A DNA stretch of 64,000 bases from positions 13,098,062 to 13,162,061 of the forward strand of contig NC_050738.1 in the NCBI RefSeq assembly GCF_014529535.1, written 5' to 3'. The DNA comes from Bradysia coprophila. Lineage: Eukaryota > Arthropoda > Insecta > Diptera > Sciaridae. Below, one piece after another: positions 1 to 11,238 of the stretch. The stretch's first letter is position 1. Each line of letters starts with the position of its first letter. Below the pieces are notes generated by a model. The model was not told the DNA's origin, did not search any database, and worked only from the letters and a program-made list of their open reading frames with translations. The translations under genes were made by a program, and so were the position numbers.

Positions 1-884
1 TTTGCACAGTCGTTGGAAAAGGAAGTTTGCATAAAAAGTTTTTTAATGTATTCACCACGCTTCATGCTTGAGATTTCATAGATTTTCAGGGAAAACTCGG
101 AAAATTTGTGTGAAAAATAGAGAAATTGAAAAGTGTTTGATCATGTAAAGAAAGTATGAACCTTTACCTTTTGTATCCATATCAGTATTCTAGTAGATGT
201 AGAGAGGCTTCACAATAATTCATTAAAGTGCCCCTATACTAAAATCTTTGATGAGGGGATTTGGATGATGGGGTGGGGTTTTTTGAGGGGTGTTAATCTT
301 TCTGGACTCAGGCGACTAATATTAATCACTGGTCCAAAGCGCAGCATTCTACTATAAAATGAACTTTTTTTATGCTAAGGACCTCTACTATTTCTATATT
401 TGTTTAAGAAAGACTTTCGATCTTAAAACTTTTGCGTTTAGACGCATAATTCGTCACCCTCCGCGGTATAAGTTATTTTGTAAGTAAATACACATGGACT
501 TACATCATATTCACTCTTAGAGGCTATTTCAACTTATTTAATTTTTCGCAGAAATTCTAAAAAGCGTTACAAAAAACTGTAGCACGAAGATTCCATAAAA
601 AGAATTATTAAACTTGTGTTAAAGTGTTGAGTTGCTTGATGCATCCAAATTGAAACGCTATGTTTTGGTTGTGATTATTTATTTTCCATGCATTCGGTCA
701 AGAAGAATTAAGAAAAGAGCTACTAAATAAATGTAACGTACAGTCATTTGTTATTGACAACAATGACAAAATTAAATGATGACTCGGGACCCAGTGTTCT
801 CTTATATATAGAAAGAAAAAAAAACAGTTTTATTCGAGACCATTTTTTATATGCATATCTGCAACACTGCCATACCCTCCTATA

Positions 885-973
885 TATCTCTGCAAGTCCT
901 AATATTTGACAAAGTTTCACAATGTTTACAATTTTTGTGAAACTTTGTCAAATATTAGGCCCTGTATCTCTGC
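885..973. repeat. Hairpin repeat with 9 bp flanking direct repeats
   Basis: Two perfect 25-base arms (898-922 and 935-959, beginning CCTAATATTTGAC) face each other across a 12-base spacer. The 9-mer TATCTCTGC lies on both sides, at 885-893 and 965-973. Direct repeats flanking a hairpin suggest a target-site duplication around a small inserted hairpin element, although a few unpaired bases lie between repeat and arm. No coding potential. Confidence 0.7.
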
Positions 974-3597
974 CTAGTAAAAGGTAAAGTGTCTCGTTGA
1001 ATCAGAAACATTATCGTTAACGTTAACGTTATTTACTATTGGACCAATTAGAATCCTTTTTCGTTTGCTAGCTCAAAAAGCTGGATTCTCTTTAAAAACC
1101 ACTAACACTAAGCTAGTCAGCCAACCACAATAACAATACTCTTTTGCAAACTAATAACAAATACGGCGATACGGTTACGGATTAGAAGACATTCTCTTCG
1201 GTTCCATTCAATTCCAAAATTACGTACAATATAGACACATCTGTCACCATAATACCATGCACTTTATATGTACCGTACTACCCTATAAATCCGATTTCAT
1301 ACAATCAAGGAGTGGTTTACTAGAGATACTCACATTAGATAACCTTTAATTAAGTATTATTATTAACCCTTTAACATGCAATGTGTGTAAATCAAATACG
1401 AGACATCAACTGAAATATGTGCATCACTGAGGTATATATTTTCTATCTATATGACATGACGATATGTACAGGAGATATAATATGGACGTGAATTGGATAC
1501 GTGTATAATACATTAATTTACACATTTACTAATTGAAAAAAAAAGAAACATTTCTAATGTCTTGTTCGATTCGATATAGACATAATCATTACACATTACC
1601 TTACATTACATTACTGGTGGTTATTTAACACGACCGACCATACAGTATATAAACGTTTTGTATTATTCAGGGTCTTTGTTTTCTCGAAACTATTCGATAA
1701 AACGGAACTGTATATCCTTCGTCCATACAAGTCGGCACATAACTTATTCTGATGTTCGATTAAATTATGGAGGAATGAAGAGGAAATTAACAGAGGTAAA
1801 AAGCAATAAGCATTTTGTTTTTATTTTTCAACTTCGAAATTATCCTTGACCATATATTTTTATTAAACTATAAACATCGCGTGACACGTCATTTGGGTTT
1901 TCTCCGTTCTATCCAATGTCTCAATAAAATCACTTAATCGAAACGATAAAAGTTTGCAAATCCCAAATGGGCCATTAATTTTACCAAAATGTCTTAGTAT
2001 ATCGTATCAATAAGCAAAAATGTATAGAAGTAGTTTTCCGTTGAGGTGAAAGAAGCAAAAAAAAAATTTGTCTTTTTAGCTGTGCGGTAAAAATAAACAG
2101 AAAATAAAATGGGAAATTAAAATTTGTTTTTACGATAACGATAACGTACAGTATTATGTACTAGTTACTTGTTTGGTAAATGGAAACACCCAATGGAAAA
2201 AAGAACTTTTTAGTCGATTTGTCATTGTGTGTGGCTTAAAAATGTTAAAGAGGAGGAAAAGACGTAGGTATTTTTCAAAAAGAGTAATGTCAGAAAGACG
2301 TGAAAAGAAAAACTGGCGCGTGGTATAGTTAGAATTTCATTTTAAACCGTGTTTGACCGTTTTTTTTTGCACAAAGATTTTTCTGACGGATTCTGACTAT
2401 TTGAAAACAACGAGCTTCTACGGGTACAATAAGTTTCTGTGTAGATAATTGCATTTTTGGGGGAGTGGTTGAACCGAAGGTAAGGGATATTCTTCCTCTA
2501 CTCAAATCAACAATTTCAAAGCAAAACGCCACTTCCAAGGACGGAAGTACAATATGTTGTCTCGCTAAATCTTCTTTGTAGCCTGATTTGAAATATCTCA
2601 CAACCAGAAAATCATCAACCAATCATGGACCTGACTGTCTAGGATTCAGATTACTCACAACCTGACATTTAAGGGTTATTTCAGGTTGAAGTGAACTTGA
2701 GCATAATAGTTAAGTTTCATGTCTATTGGATCGGGTCCGAAATGGGATAATCACACCTTTTACGAGCTTTAAATTTGAATGTATAGTTAACAGACCCAGA
2801 AACGGTTACTCATATGTTATCGACGACAATGACAAAAGAAAATCATGCGTTCTGACCATTGTTCTCTTAAAATAGCAAACTAGCTGTGAAAATAAAAAAG
2901 TAAAAGATTTGATAGCAAACACTAAGCTACATATAAGTGAAACATACGAAAGTACCAGATTTGCATGTAGTGACGCTTGCCGTAACTTTAATCTATTAAT
3001 CTAAGATTGAAAAACAAAACGAATTTTCCTTGATGTCACAACTCCATGTGTAGTGTACTTCCGAACACATCTCCCCAAATTGTTACATTGACGATAATTA
3101 AAATCGGTTAAAGAGTTGTGTTTAAAGTTTTGATCCGTGCCATAAATGTCGTGGGGTGTAATAAATTTTGACGGAAGACAATTGAATTCACAACAACGCA
3201 CTCTTCCATTCGTTTAACCCTTTCGTATCATCATTAATATAATTAATTCATGAACAGACACTAATTAATTAGATCATACCTTTCTCTTGGGTTGTATTGA
3301 CTGTTATATTATTTCACCTATCATAATAAGCGTCCATTTCAACGGGTATTATAATGCCAGGTGCGTTTTTCTAAAATATTTTCCGGGCGAAAAAGTTTGC
3401 CAAAATTGATATCGAGACGTGTAGGCATTGCTAGTCGAGCCGAAGGCGAGAACCGTAATGACCACATGTCAAGATAACAATTTTGACAAGAGGTGCATAC
3501 ACTTTTTTATCTACGGAGAACATATATACAGAGATAAACAAAAATGCTGTAGAGTGATAAGTGGGAAATTATTGTTCTGGGCAGATCAAATCCTTCC

Positions 3598-3774
3598 CTG
3601 AAAAAAAAGTATCGAAAAACTCAGCTGTTGCAGGTACCTTTGTCTCTAGGTAATCTACAATAGCTGCCACAGCTGTATCGCCCCACACAAAAACCACAGC
3701 TGCGGCAGATAATGTAGATTACCTGGAGACAAAGTTACCTGCTACAGGTTAGTTTTTCGATACTTTTTTGTCAG
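3598..3774. mobile_element. MITE-like inverted-repeat element, ~177 bp
   Basis: Arms of about 75 bases (roughly 3598-3675 and 3695-3774) are inverted copies of each other with a few mismatches. The outer ends are CTGA...TCAG next to an A/T run and the motif AAGTATCGAAAAAC. It is non-coding, and its compact palindromic structure fits a miniature inverted-repeat transposable element. No clear target duplication was identified, so the superfamily is unknown. Confidence 0.65.
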
Positions 3775-5004
3775 TGTTTATTGCTATCGAATGATGTAGT
3801 GACAGAAAAATTACTTACCTAGAGTGCTAAATCAGAAATTAATCGTTAGCTGTAATTCACGCTCAAGTTGTTATCTCGTTTTCTCTCATGCAATAAAGCA
3901 TTGTATTTCATAGGGAGTGGGATTCTCGCTGTCGCTCGACGATCACACTTCATATGAAATAAAGTACTAATAACCATTTGAAGAACTTTTCGCTCAACTG
4001 CCCTTACGTTCTGTTGCTCCCTACACACAAATTTCATTCGACGTCGCGTGACAATATTCCGTCGCGTCAGTTAAATTATATCAGTGCTGAGAGTTTTCAT
4101 AAAAATAACCCTTATACATATTATGATTAGTTAAATCCCAAGAACACATTAATTTCAACATTTCACGAATTCGTGACGAACGACAATCCAATCAATCATT
4201 TGTAACGCATGATTTTGTAATATGTGAATGAGTGCCATGGTATATAATACACTACACAGTGTTATATTATTGTACAAATATAAAACATCGTGGGAGCGGC
4301 TTTTTATTTGAATATAAAATACGGTTTCGTTGCATGTGTATTATGCAAAACATACCCTTTTGTTGATATGCTGAACGAGGTAGAAAAAAAAAATCAAAAC
4401 GGTAAAGTTCTTATCGTTCAATCCATAAACAAATTAGAAAGTTTAGCGAATTCTAATTTGATTACATGATTTGATCACTTGAACATTTTTTTGGTTTTTT
4501 GTTCGTGGTTTGCTTTACAGAAAAATACTTTCATTAATTCACATCCTTTGAGTTGTGACTATGTGTTATCAACAAGTTTGCACCAACATAAATTAACATT
4601 TTTGCTCAAGACAAAAACTTCAAATGTTACCGTTGTTCGCACCGTTGTCTTCTAATTTTCGAATTATCAGAGTTTCATTTTATTTGAGTTTGCTGGAAAA
4701 TACAGCCAGCCTTTTAATTTGATTATGTTTGCATTGACTTTTACAAACATATCACCAGCCTTAGACGAATTTTATATAATTCGTCTAAGTCACCAGCATA
4801 AACATCGAGTCTATTTCTTCCTTTTATCCAAGTGCATTTCCACAGATTGGCAAAACAATCTTTTACTTCATTAGCTTTAATATGCATTCGGCTATTTAAT
4901 GCCACAAGAGAAGCGTCGTATTGTTTATTTTCGTCGTAGTCATGTTGTCAATTTTCGAAGCAATTTTGTTTGTTTAGAGATTTCGTTAACCTGTTGCAGA
5001 CGGC

Positions 5005-5154
5005 CATCAGTGCCGCCTTTAGCTTTTGGGCGCCATTAAAGTTAAAGTTGAAGTTAAATTTTTGTAAAGGATTTTGGGCGCCATTTTCTTCTGTTCTACT
5101 TCGGGCGCCACGGGCATTTTCCCATTTTGCCCATATGGAAAAGGCGGCACTACG
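5005..5154. mobile_element. hAT-like MITE, 150 bp, nested in CCTGT MITE
   Basis: The ends are near-inverted (CATCAGTGCCGCCTTT on the left, AAAGGCGGCACTACG on the right). AGACGGC flanks the element on both sides (4998-5004 and 5155-5161), giving a 7 bp target duplication. The uninterrupted MITE copy at 60.5 kb has only one AGACGGC at this place. The CAGTG-type terminus resembles hAT elements, which normally duplicate 8 bp, so the superfamily call is tentative. The insertion itself is well supported. Confidence 0.7.
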
Positions 5155-5240
5155 AGACGGCAAGCAAATGACCAGTATTATAATCGTCTATTAATTCCTT
5201 CGATCAAAGTTTTCAAATCTTGTACTTCATTTTCTTTTAA

Positions 5241-5648
5241 GAGGCACCGGTACTTTGCCGAAAAGCATACATTAGGGCGATTTTTAAATACTGGATTTTG
5301 GTTTACTTTTGATGATATCTTTCCACCAGAATCCTTTTTGAAAAATGTACGACCGCAATTCCGACCACGAATGTGTTAGCTTTCAACAGAAAATAGATTT
5401 GGTTGCAGCAATTTGACCAGCTCTGAGAACAATGTGCAGTTTATGAAAATTTCATTAAACTGCTCACTTTTCTCAGAGCTGGTCAAACGACTACAACCAA
5501 AACTATTTTCTGTTGAAAGCTAACACATTCGTGGTCGGAATTGCGGTCGCACATTTTTCAAAAAGGATTCTGATGAAAAGATATTAACAAAAATGAAATA
5601 CGAAACACGCAAATGTAGGCTACAATTTTAGCTAAGTGCCGGTGCCTC
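5241..5648. mobile_element. TTAA-inserted palindromic MITE, 408 bp
   Basis: Terminal repeats GAGGCACCGGTACTT and AAGTGCCGGTGCCTC are bounded on each side by TTAA (5237-5240 and 5649-5652). Most of the interior (from about 5310 to 5580) is also an inverted repeat. The copy of the host MITE at 60.6 kb has a single TTAA followed by CATGC at the same point, which is the empty site. TTAA duplication is typical of piggyBac transposons, but the ends do not begin with the usual CCY, so it is piggyBac-like by target only. Confidence 0.78.
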
Positions 5649-5931
5649 TTAACATGCATTTTACTATATAAGGGACCATATTACCCAGACCTTGTCGTTA
5701 TTTTTGTCATCGTTATCGATATCAGATGAATAGCCGTATGTGACAGGTTGACAACCTCTTACGGCTAATAACGTGTTCTCTGGTCCACGGGCTCAATGTG
5801 ACTTTCGAACAGTTTCTAGAAGTGCAGGTACGCTCTGAGGAACGTTATATATGCTTAATTGATATCTCGCCTATAAATAGGCTAAACATATTAACATATT
5901 GTATTTAGGCTATGTCGTATGAGGTATACAG

Positions 5932-6879
5932 TGAGGGATTCTTTTGAAAAACAGCCTACCGAAATCGGACGCATTTTCCAGTGGACTTTTTTATATGTGC
6001 CTAGAAAGGACGTCGACCCTAGAAGCCAAAACCACTTTCAAAAAAATTCTTCGAAGTTTGTGTGGCTGGTCAAAGGTGAGCAAAAACCGAAAAATTGCGA
6101 TTTTCTTACAAAAATTGCTCCAGTTACACGAGCCGTACAGGGTCGTGTGGGGTGTCATTAGAAAGGTAATCACATGTACTATTGAGCCGAATAGGGTCTT
6201 ATTGGGTTTAAAATTCATCCACACTGAAATATGTGCAGATAAAGTTTTTAACCGAAGACGTACGTTCTTACTGAAATTTCTCGAGGTACACAAAATGTAC
6301 ATGGTCGTGTGGGGTATCATTTGAAAGGTAATTTTATGAGCTTTGAGCCAAATAGAGTTTTATGTGATTTGGATACATATGCGATGAAAAAGAAGTTGAA
6401 ATGTTTAAGTGTCCATATTTCATCATAGATGCATCCAAACCACATTAGTCTCTATTTGGCTCAAAAGCACATAAAATTACCTTTCAAATGATACCCCACA
6501 CGACCATGTACATTTTGTGTACCTCGAGAAATTTCAGTAAGAACAGTGTACGTCTTCGGTTAAAAACTTTATCTGCACATATTTCAGTGTGGATGAATTT
6601 TAAACCCAATAAGACCCTATTCGGCTCAATAGTACATGTGATTACCTTTCTAATGACACCCCACACGACCCTGTACGGCTCGTGTAACTGGAGCAATTTT
6701 TGTAAGAAAATCGCAATTTTTCGGTTTTTGCTCACCTTTGACCAGCCACACAAACTTCGAAGAATTTTTTTGAAAGTGGTTTTGGCTTCTAGGGTCGAAG
6801 TCCTTTCTAGGCACATATAAAAAAGTCCACTGGAAAATGCGTCCGATTTCGGTAGGCTGTTTTTCAAAAGAATCCCTCA
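5932..6879. repeat. Long near-perfect palindrome, ~460 bp arms
   Basis: The left arm (5932-6389) and right arm (6418-6879) are inverted copies with only scattered differences, for example a 2-base indel near 6267/6547 and a base change near 6010/6800. The central loop is about 28 bases. Each arm also contains two diverged direct units of roughly 165 bp, recognisable by GGTCGTGTGGGGT. Long open frames on both strands are mirror images of one another and have no family similarity, so I do not call genes. It could be a foldback transposon or a recent inverted duplication. If transcribed it would make a long hairpin RNA. Confidence 0.85.
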
Positions 6880-7719
6880 TAGTGTGAATAACGTTACAAA
6901 TCAAACACACTGTAACTACCCAAATTTTGAAGCTTGAGTGAACTTTAGGAGGTTACCAATGCCATCCAGTCCAGTAAAAGATTGTCCATTCGCCTTCATT
7001 TTTCTGAGCAATAGGAATTTTTTAAATTTTAATGGATCAATTATCAGGTTCCATTAAACACCCAATAAAGTGAAAGAAAATTTTGGTTAGCAGACAACAT
7101 GATCAACGTTTTTCATCATTTGGTGTGCCATCGTAGCTTCACAGTCGATTCTTCATAATCTCGATTCATTATTGAAAATTGGCCATTACACCTAAAAATT
7201 CCACAAGCTAGTTAGGATACGGTTTCCCACCATAAACACAGGAACTTAATTCCCTACATCATATACTTATTGATTAATTAATTGCAATAATTACAAATTG
7301 TCAAAGCTCATATTATTGCTGGTTGACCTTACAAAAATGCCGATCAAATCATTTACATATAATTGATCAAAGACGTAGATTTATAAAAACTTGTACATTC
7401 CAGCAAATACCTGCAGTATATTTGCACAGTAAGCAATAACTATACTACTTTCATCAATTTCGTGCGTATATATTGACCGGTTTAACTGATTCTAAAGCAA
7501 AATCGACACCACTGCCTGATTGAAAACAATGAACAATCAAATAAAATAAATTATAAAAATTCGATTCCGTGTACATCAGCACAAAATTTTACTTGATTTT
7601 GTTTCGACACGTTAACAAAAGCTTTTTAAAACCGAACAGATTTCAGTTTTATAAATTCGTTCGTGAAACTAAATAGTGTTAATCGTTTTGACGGAAAACC
7701 AAATTAGTTATGGTATTTC

Positions 7720-8890
7720 ATGATGAGCGCTTTATTGGATGATAACAGCATCGTTTTGACGGACCTTCAGCATGAAGTTATAGAACAGTTGAGGGAACTG
7801 ATGAAGAATGGTAACTTGTTTGAATAGTAACCTTGGATGATATAAAAAATCTTGTAAATTTCTTAGACTATCGACATATACGCTTTCAGCAAGATGTCAA
7901 CTTCTTAACCAAATTCTTGTATGCCAACGACTGGAATGCTGAAGAAGCTCTTAATAAAATAGTTAATTCCTATCGGCTAAAAGTGAGTGATTCGAGAGTT
8001 ATTAAAAACGGTAAAAGTCTGAATAGTAACCAGTTTATCAGAAAGATTTTCCAGAGTGGTTCGCCACGAAAAAGGTGTCTGAGTATTTACCAATCATTCA
8101 AATGCACTCACGGTATATGTTAGCTGATAGAGACAGAAATGGCAAACGAATCTTTGTGTACAAAGGAGGTAATGATACGCGCTAAATTATAATTGTCAAC
8201 TTAAACTTTAACACTTTAAGTCTCAATTTTTCAATGCGAGAACGACCAATAACTGATATATTGACTAGTGAAATTCGTCTAGTCATATTACTCAATTTAT
8301 TGCCGCTATACAATTTCAAACACAAAAATCTAATCATTTAAGACAAAATGAACACTCCCCGTATGAATTTGAGAATGTCCGCTCAATTAGACGATATGTG
8401 GTATGATGCAATGCTAATGGACACGTCCACACAGTGCAATGGTTTAACGGTCATCGCAGACGCTAAGAATACTCCCAAATCGATCATAAAATGGCTGAAA
8501 CCAAGTGATGTGAGAGTTTCATCGGAACGGGCGAATGTTTTTCCTTGCAAAAATTTGGAGGTGCATGTGGTGAACATATCGCCGTTAGTTAATATCGCTA
8601 TAAAAGTTATAATGCCGCTATTGAATGATAGAGTCAAATCGAAGGTGAGTGCTCTATTATTAAAGGTCACTGGGTTCCTCTATTCTTTATATGAACTGTT
8701 TGTCTTTACCCGACAGCTTCATTTTCATCAAAATGATTGGACGATGTTACACAAATTTATCGACAAAGACTGCTTACCGGAGGAATTTGGTGGACCGCCT
8801 GGAAGTAAAGTGGACTACGAAAAATCCTACAAATTTTTGCTGGATAAAGAAAGCAGTTTAGAGGAGAGCATGCAGCACGGAATTATTTAA
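7720..8890 (+). CDS. CRAL-TRIO lipid-binding protein (clavesin/TTPA-like), probable frameshift
   Basis: Encodes a Sec14-type CRAL-TRIO protein of the insect clavesin/alpha-tocopherol-transfer-like group, cytosolic carriers of hydrophobic ligands. Coding segments: 7720-7982 (frame broken), 8042-8168, 8343-8644 and 8717-8890, with GT/AG introns in phases 0, 1 and 0. The CRAL-TRIO-N helix region spans the first exon (FLTKFLYANDWNAEEAL). The lipid-binding lobe follows (RNGKRIFVYKG, then LEVHVVNISPLVNIA and CLPEEFGGPPG). In 7720-7824 the start frame reaches a stop at 7825, while the downstream frame is open from 7828. A single missing base near 7824-7826 would join them. The rest, including all splice sites, is intact, so this is either a sequence error or a very young pseudogene. 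The convergent neighbour is a paralogue. Confidence 0.72.
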
Positions 8891-9028
8891 AACCGTAGAG
8901 CAAAATGACAAAAATAAATGGAAAAACTAACGTTGTAAGGCCTGCTGTAAATCGACTACCTCACCTACTAAACTAACACAAATACTGATAAATAATCAAT
9001 GAAATCAAAGAAATGTCTTTTAGAATCA

Positions 9029-9200
9029 GTTGGTCATCTGTAATTGACAAACACTAGAAGAAGTACCCATAAACTCTGGCTTGTGTCGTCTTACATAGCA
9101 CAGTTTACGATAAAACAAATGAAGTAAAAGATTTTGTAAAAGTTCTTTCAACAAAAAGAAGTAATAGAATTCATTGTGATAGTGTTGCTGTTTGCAGTAG
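9029..9200. mobile_element. Degenerate CCTGT-family MITE copy
   Basis: Between the two CRAL-TRIO genes, the segments GGTCATCTGTAATTGACAA and AATGAAGTAAAAGATTTTGT match the internal blocks of the MITE seen intact at 54063-54268. The ends are eroded. It fills most of the intergenic gap 8891-9266. Confidence 0.45.
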
Positions 9201-9266
9201 GTTAAAAGGTTTATGCTGGATTTCATAATTTGATTTATTTTCAATGAACGTTCACCTTTAGTTGAA

Positions 9267-10408
9267 TTACTTCTCAGAACCTATAATTTCCGAACAAAAT
9301 TGGTCTGCATTTATTGCATACCCCAGTTGCTGCAATTCTCTAACAACTGTGTAGTTCTGTTTTAAGTTGTCCATCCACGTTGTATACGGATAATCATCCA
9401 TGTAGCCGCCATACTTGCTCGGCAAATGTTTCTTATCAATGTGATTGTGTAACGATGCCATATTCGTACCGTGAAAGAAAATTCTCGATCTCATTTTTTC
9501 GTTTAGGAACGGTTTGAACATTTTGAATACCATATCAAAAGCCCAGCCCTGATTGACAATGTGTATTGTGTCGGTTCGGATTGGCATACAGGTCTAATCG
9601 ATTTGACACATTAATCATAATCGGTAAAAATGATAGAAACCTTGCACTTACAACCATCAAACATATAATTTTACTAGCAACAGATGGTGTTATCAGCAGG
9701 CCATGATTTATTGTTAATCCTTCGAGATCGAAAATTCCAATTCCACCTAGCACCTAAACAATAAATAACATAAACATTTACAATTCAATTGAATAGTCAG
9801 GCAAATGAAACCTGAGCACTAGGTTCTAATGATCCCATTTCCAATAAAATCAGCGTCGCTTTCATTAAATCATTTATCGGTATTTTGGATGGTTTCCAGT
9901 TACCAACTTTGTGAAACATCATCCGTCTACCGTTCTGATCGTAATATGGTGTCACCGATACGATATCATTTTCACCCAGATGAGTTAAGGATAGGGGATC
10001 CACATTTAAGTATAGGTCCTGATTTGACTCTCTGAATTCGTGGTAACGTACCAGCTACGATAAAATTGGAACGAATTTAATTTTTCTTAAATAATTCCAA
10101 AATATATAATTCACACCCACCAATTTATAAGCGTTTTCAACTTTGAAAAAACGAGCTCGCAAAAATTTTATTAAAAATTCATTGTCTGTGCGGAAAGGTT
10201 TAAAATCGCCCCGTTCTACAACAAAGAATCAGAATAAAAATTATCAAAAAAAAAAAAATCAAATTCTACCATATATTAAGTTGCGCAGCTCTTCTAAATA
10301 GTTACAGGTCATGTCGGGATCTTCACCCTGGCGACGAGCTATAGGAATCAGTTCGTCCGGCAGCGGACCCAAATCCAGCGAATGGGATATTTTGATGATA
10401 TCGGGCAT
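9267..10408 (-). CDS. CRAL-TRIO lipid-binding protein (clavesin/TTPA-like), intact
   Basis: Five exons read on the minus strand: 10408-10270, 10215-10121, 10054-9812, 9753-9652 and 9593-9267, giving 301 residues. This is the usual length for insect CRAL-TRIO proteins. CRAL-TRIO-N lies in exons 1-2 (about residues 10-78; FLIKFLRARFFKVENAY). The CRAL-TRIO lobe covers about 95-265 (GGIGIFDLEGL, then IHIVNQGWAFDMVFKMFKPF, then HLPSKYGGY). Family members bind tocopherol, retinoids or phosphoinositides; the ligand cannot be told from sequence. The start at 10408 was chosen because it follows an apparent 5' UTR splice acceptor (CAACTTTAG) and begins the conserved N-terminus. It is convergent with the paralogue at 7720-8890, suggesting an old local duplication. 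Confidence 0.9.
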
Positions 10409-11122
10409 TTTAGATGCTCTAAAGTTGAAGAAAGAATTAATCAATTTGTTGCTAACTAACCGTAAAAAAAGGAAATAACAACATTAAAATTGTCTCTCAA
10501 TTCTTATTTACTGTCATCTGTGAACATCTGTTCCAGTGTTGTTTCAATGAGCTTAATTTACCGAATCTGTTTAATTATTCAAACCGGATCATCAGGTCAG
10601 GTAACGTTTTTCCAGTGAATTAGATCAAGTCAGGCCAGTGATCATTAATAATGTATTTCATGCGCGACTACTATTTGTCGAGCTATTTGTTTCTCTTTCT
10701 ATCACATTTTCAACCATATTTTGCATCTCTCTCGCACGCGTGACATACTTTATGAATGATCACTCAGCGGTAAATCTAGTCAGATCAGGTTGAGAAATAA
10801 TCTGACCTGATTTCCGCAGGCTGCATTTTTCCTGACCATGAGCTTCACCATTTCCGAGCCTTTGAAAAAGTCATTTCATTATGCATAAGTGCGAAATGAA
10901 GTAAAATTGACAGAACTTGGACGAAAAAGTGGGAAATAAGTCGATTAAAAGAGAGGATTCGCTGCCTATTTTATTTTTTGTCGCTGTACGGTATTGTTTA
11001 AATTTCCTTTTAACGCAACGGAAAAGAAGGAGCCACAGTGCCACACTCATCTTATTTTTGATGTACATCGGTCGACACGCATGCATATTTACGAATATAG
11101 CTTTTTTTATCGATCTAAATTC

Positions 11123-11238
11123 AATCGCTAAAACGAACTGGTGTGCATACGTTATTTTGCACCAGCTGGTCACATACAATTCCAAATGGGACCAGCTGGT
11201 GCAAAATTACGTATGCACACCAGTTCGTTTTAGCGATT
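11123..11238. repeat. Near-perfect 116 bp palindrome
   Basis: The sequence from AATCGCTAAAACG to its mirror CGTTTTAGCGATT forms arms of about 48 bases with a spacer near 11172-11188. It includes GACCAGCTGGTGC-type internal symmetry. Only an occasional mismatch is visible. Probably a small foldback element; no target duplication was identified. Confidence 0.75.

Larger units (their letters stand above)
4990..5746. mobile_element. CCTGT-family MITE carrying two nested insertions
   Basis: The outer ends are CCTGTTGCAGACGG at 4990 and CCGTATGTGACAGG ending at 5746. They match the ends and interior of the uninterrupted ~205 bp copies at 54063-54268 and 60498-60702. The extra length is explained by two inserted elements, 5005-5154 and 5241-5648. 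Removing them leaves a unit close to the family length. It is non-autonomous and non-coding, so short open frames here are chance. Confidence 0.75.
1..7719. other. Gene-free, repeat-rich intergenic region
   Basis: I recognise no protein-coding gene in this stretch. The open frames present are short, lack family similarity and either sit in AT-rich DNA or fall inside the repeats listed separately (885-973, 3598-3774, 4990-5746, 5932-6879). Degenerate pieces of the CCTGT MITE family also appear near 730-830 and 2790-2960. Promoter or distal exon sequence could be hidden here and would not be visible without transcripts. Confidence 0.6.

Noticed and set aside
4948-5379. Overlapping open frames on both strands near 5 kb
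   Set aside because: They lie wholly within the nested MITE complex and cross element boundaries.
5919-6910. Open frames of 80-127 codons on both strands encoding matching proteins
   Set aside because: They are the two arms of the palindrome read in opposite directions. The identity reflects the inverted repeat, no family is recognisable, and there is no splice or start context.
7811-7827. A 17-base intron (GTAACT...AATAG) that would restore the CRAL-TRIO frame
   Set aside because: Far shorter than any other intron here (about 50 bases minimum). A one-base indel explains the break better and aligns well with the paralogue.
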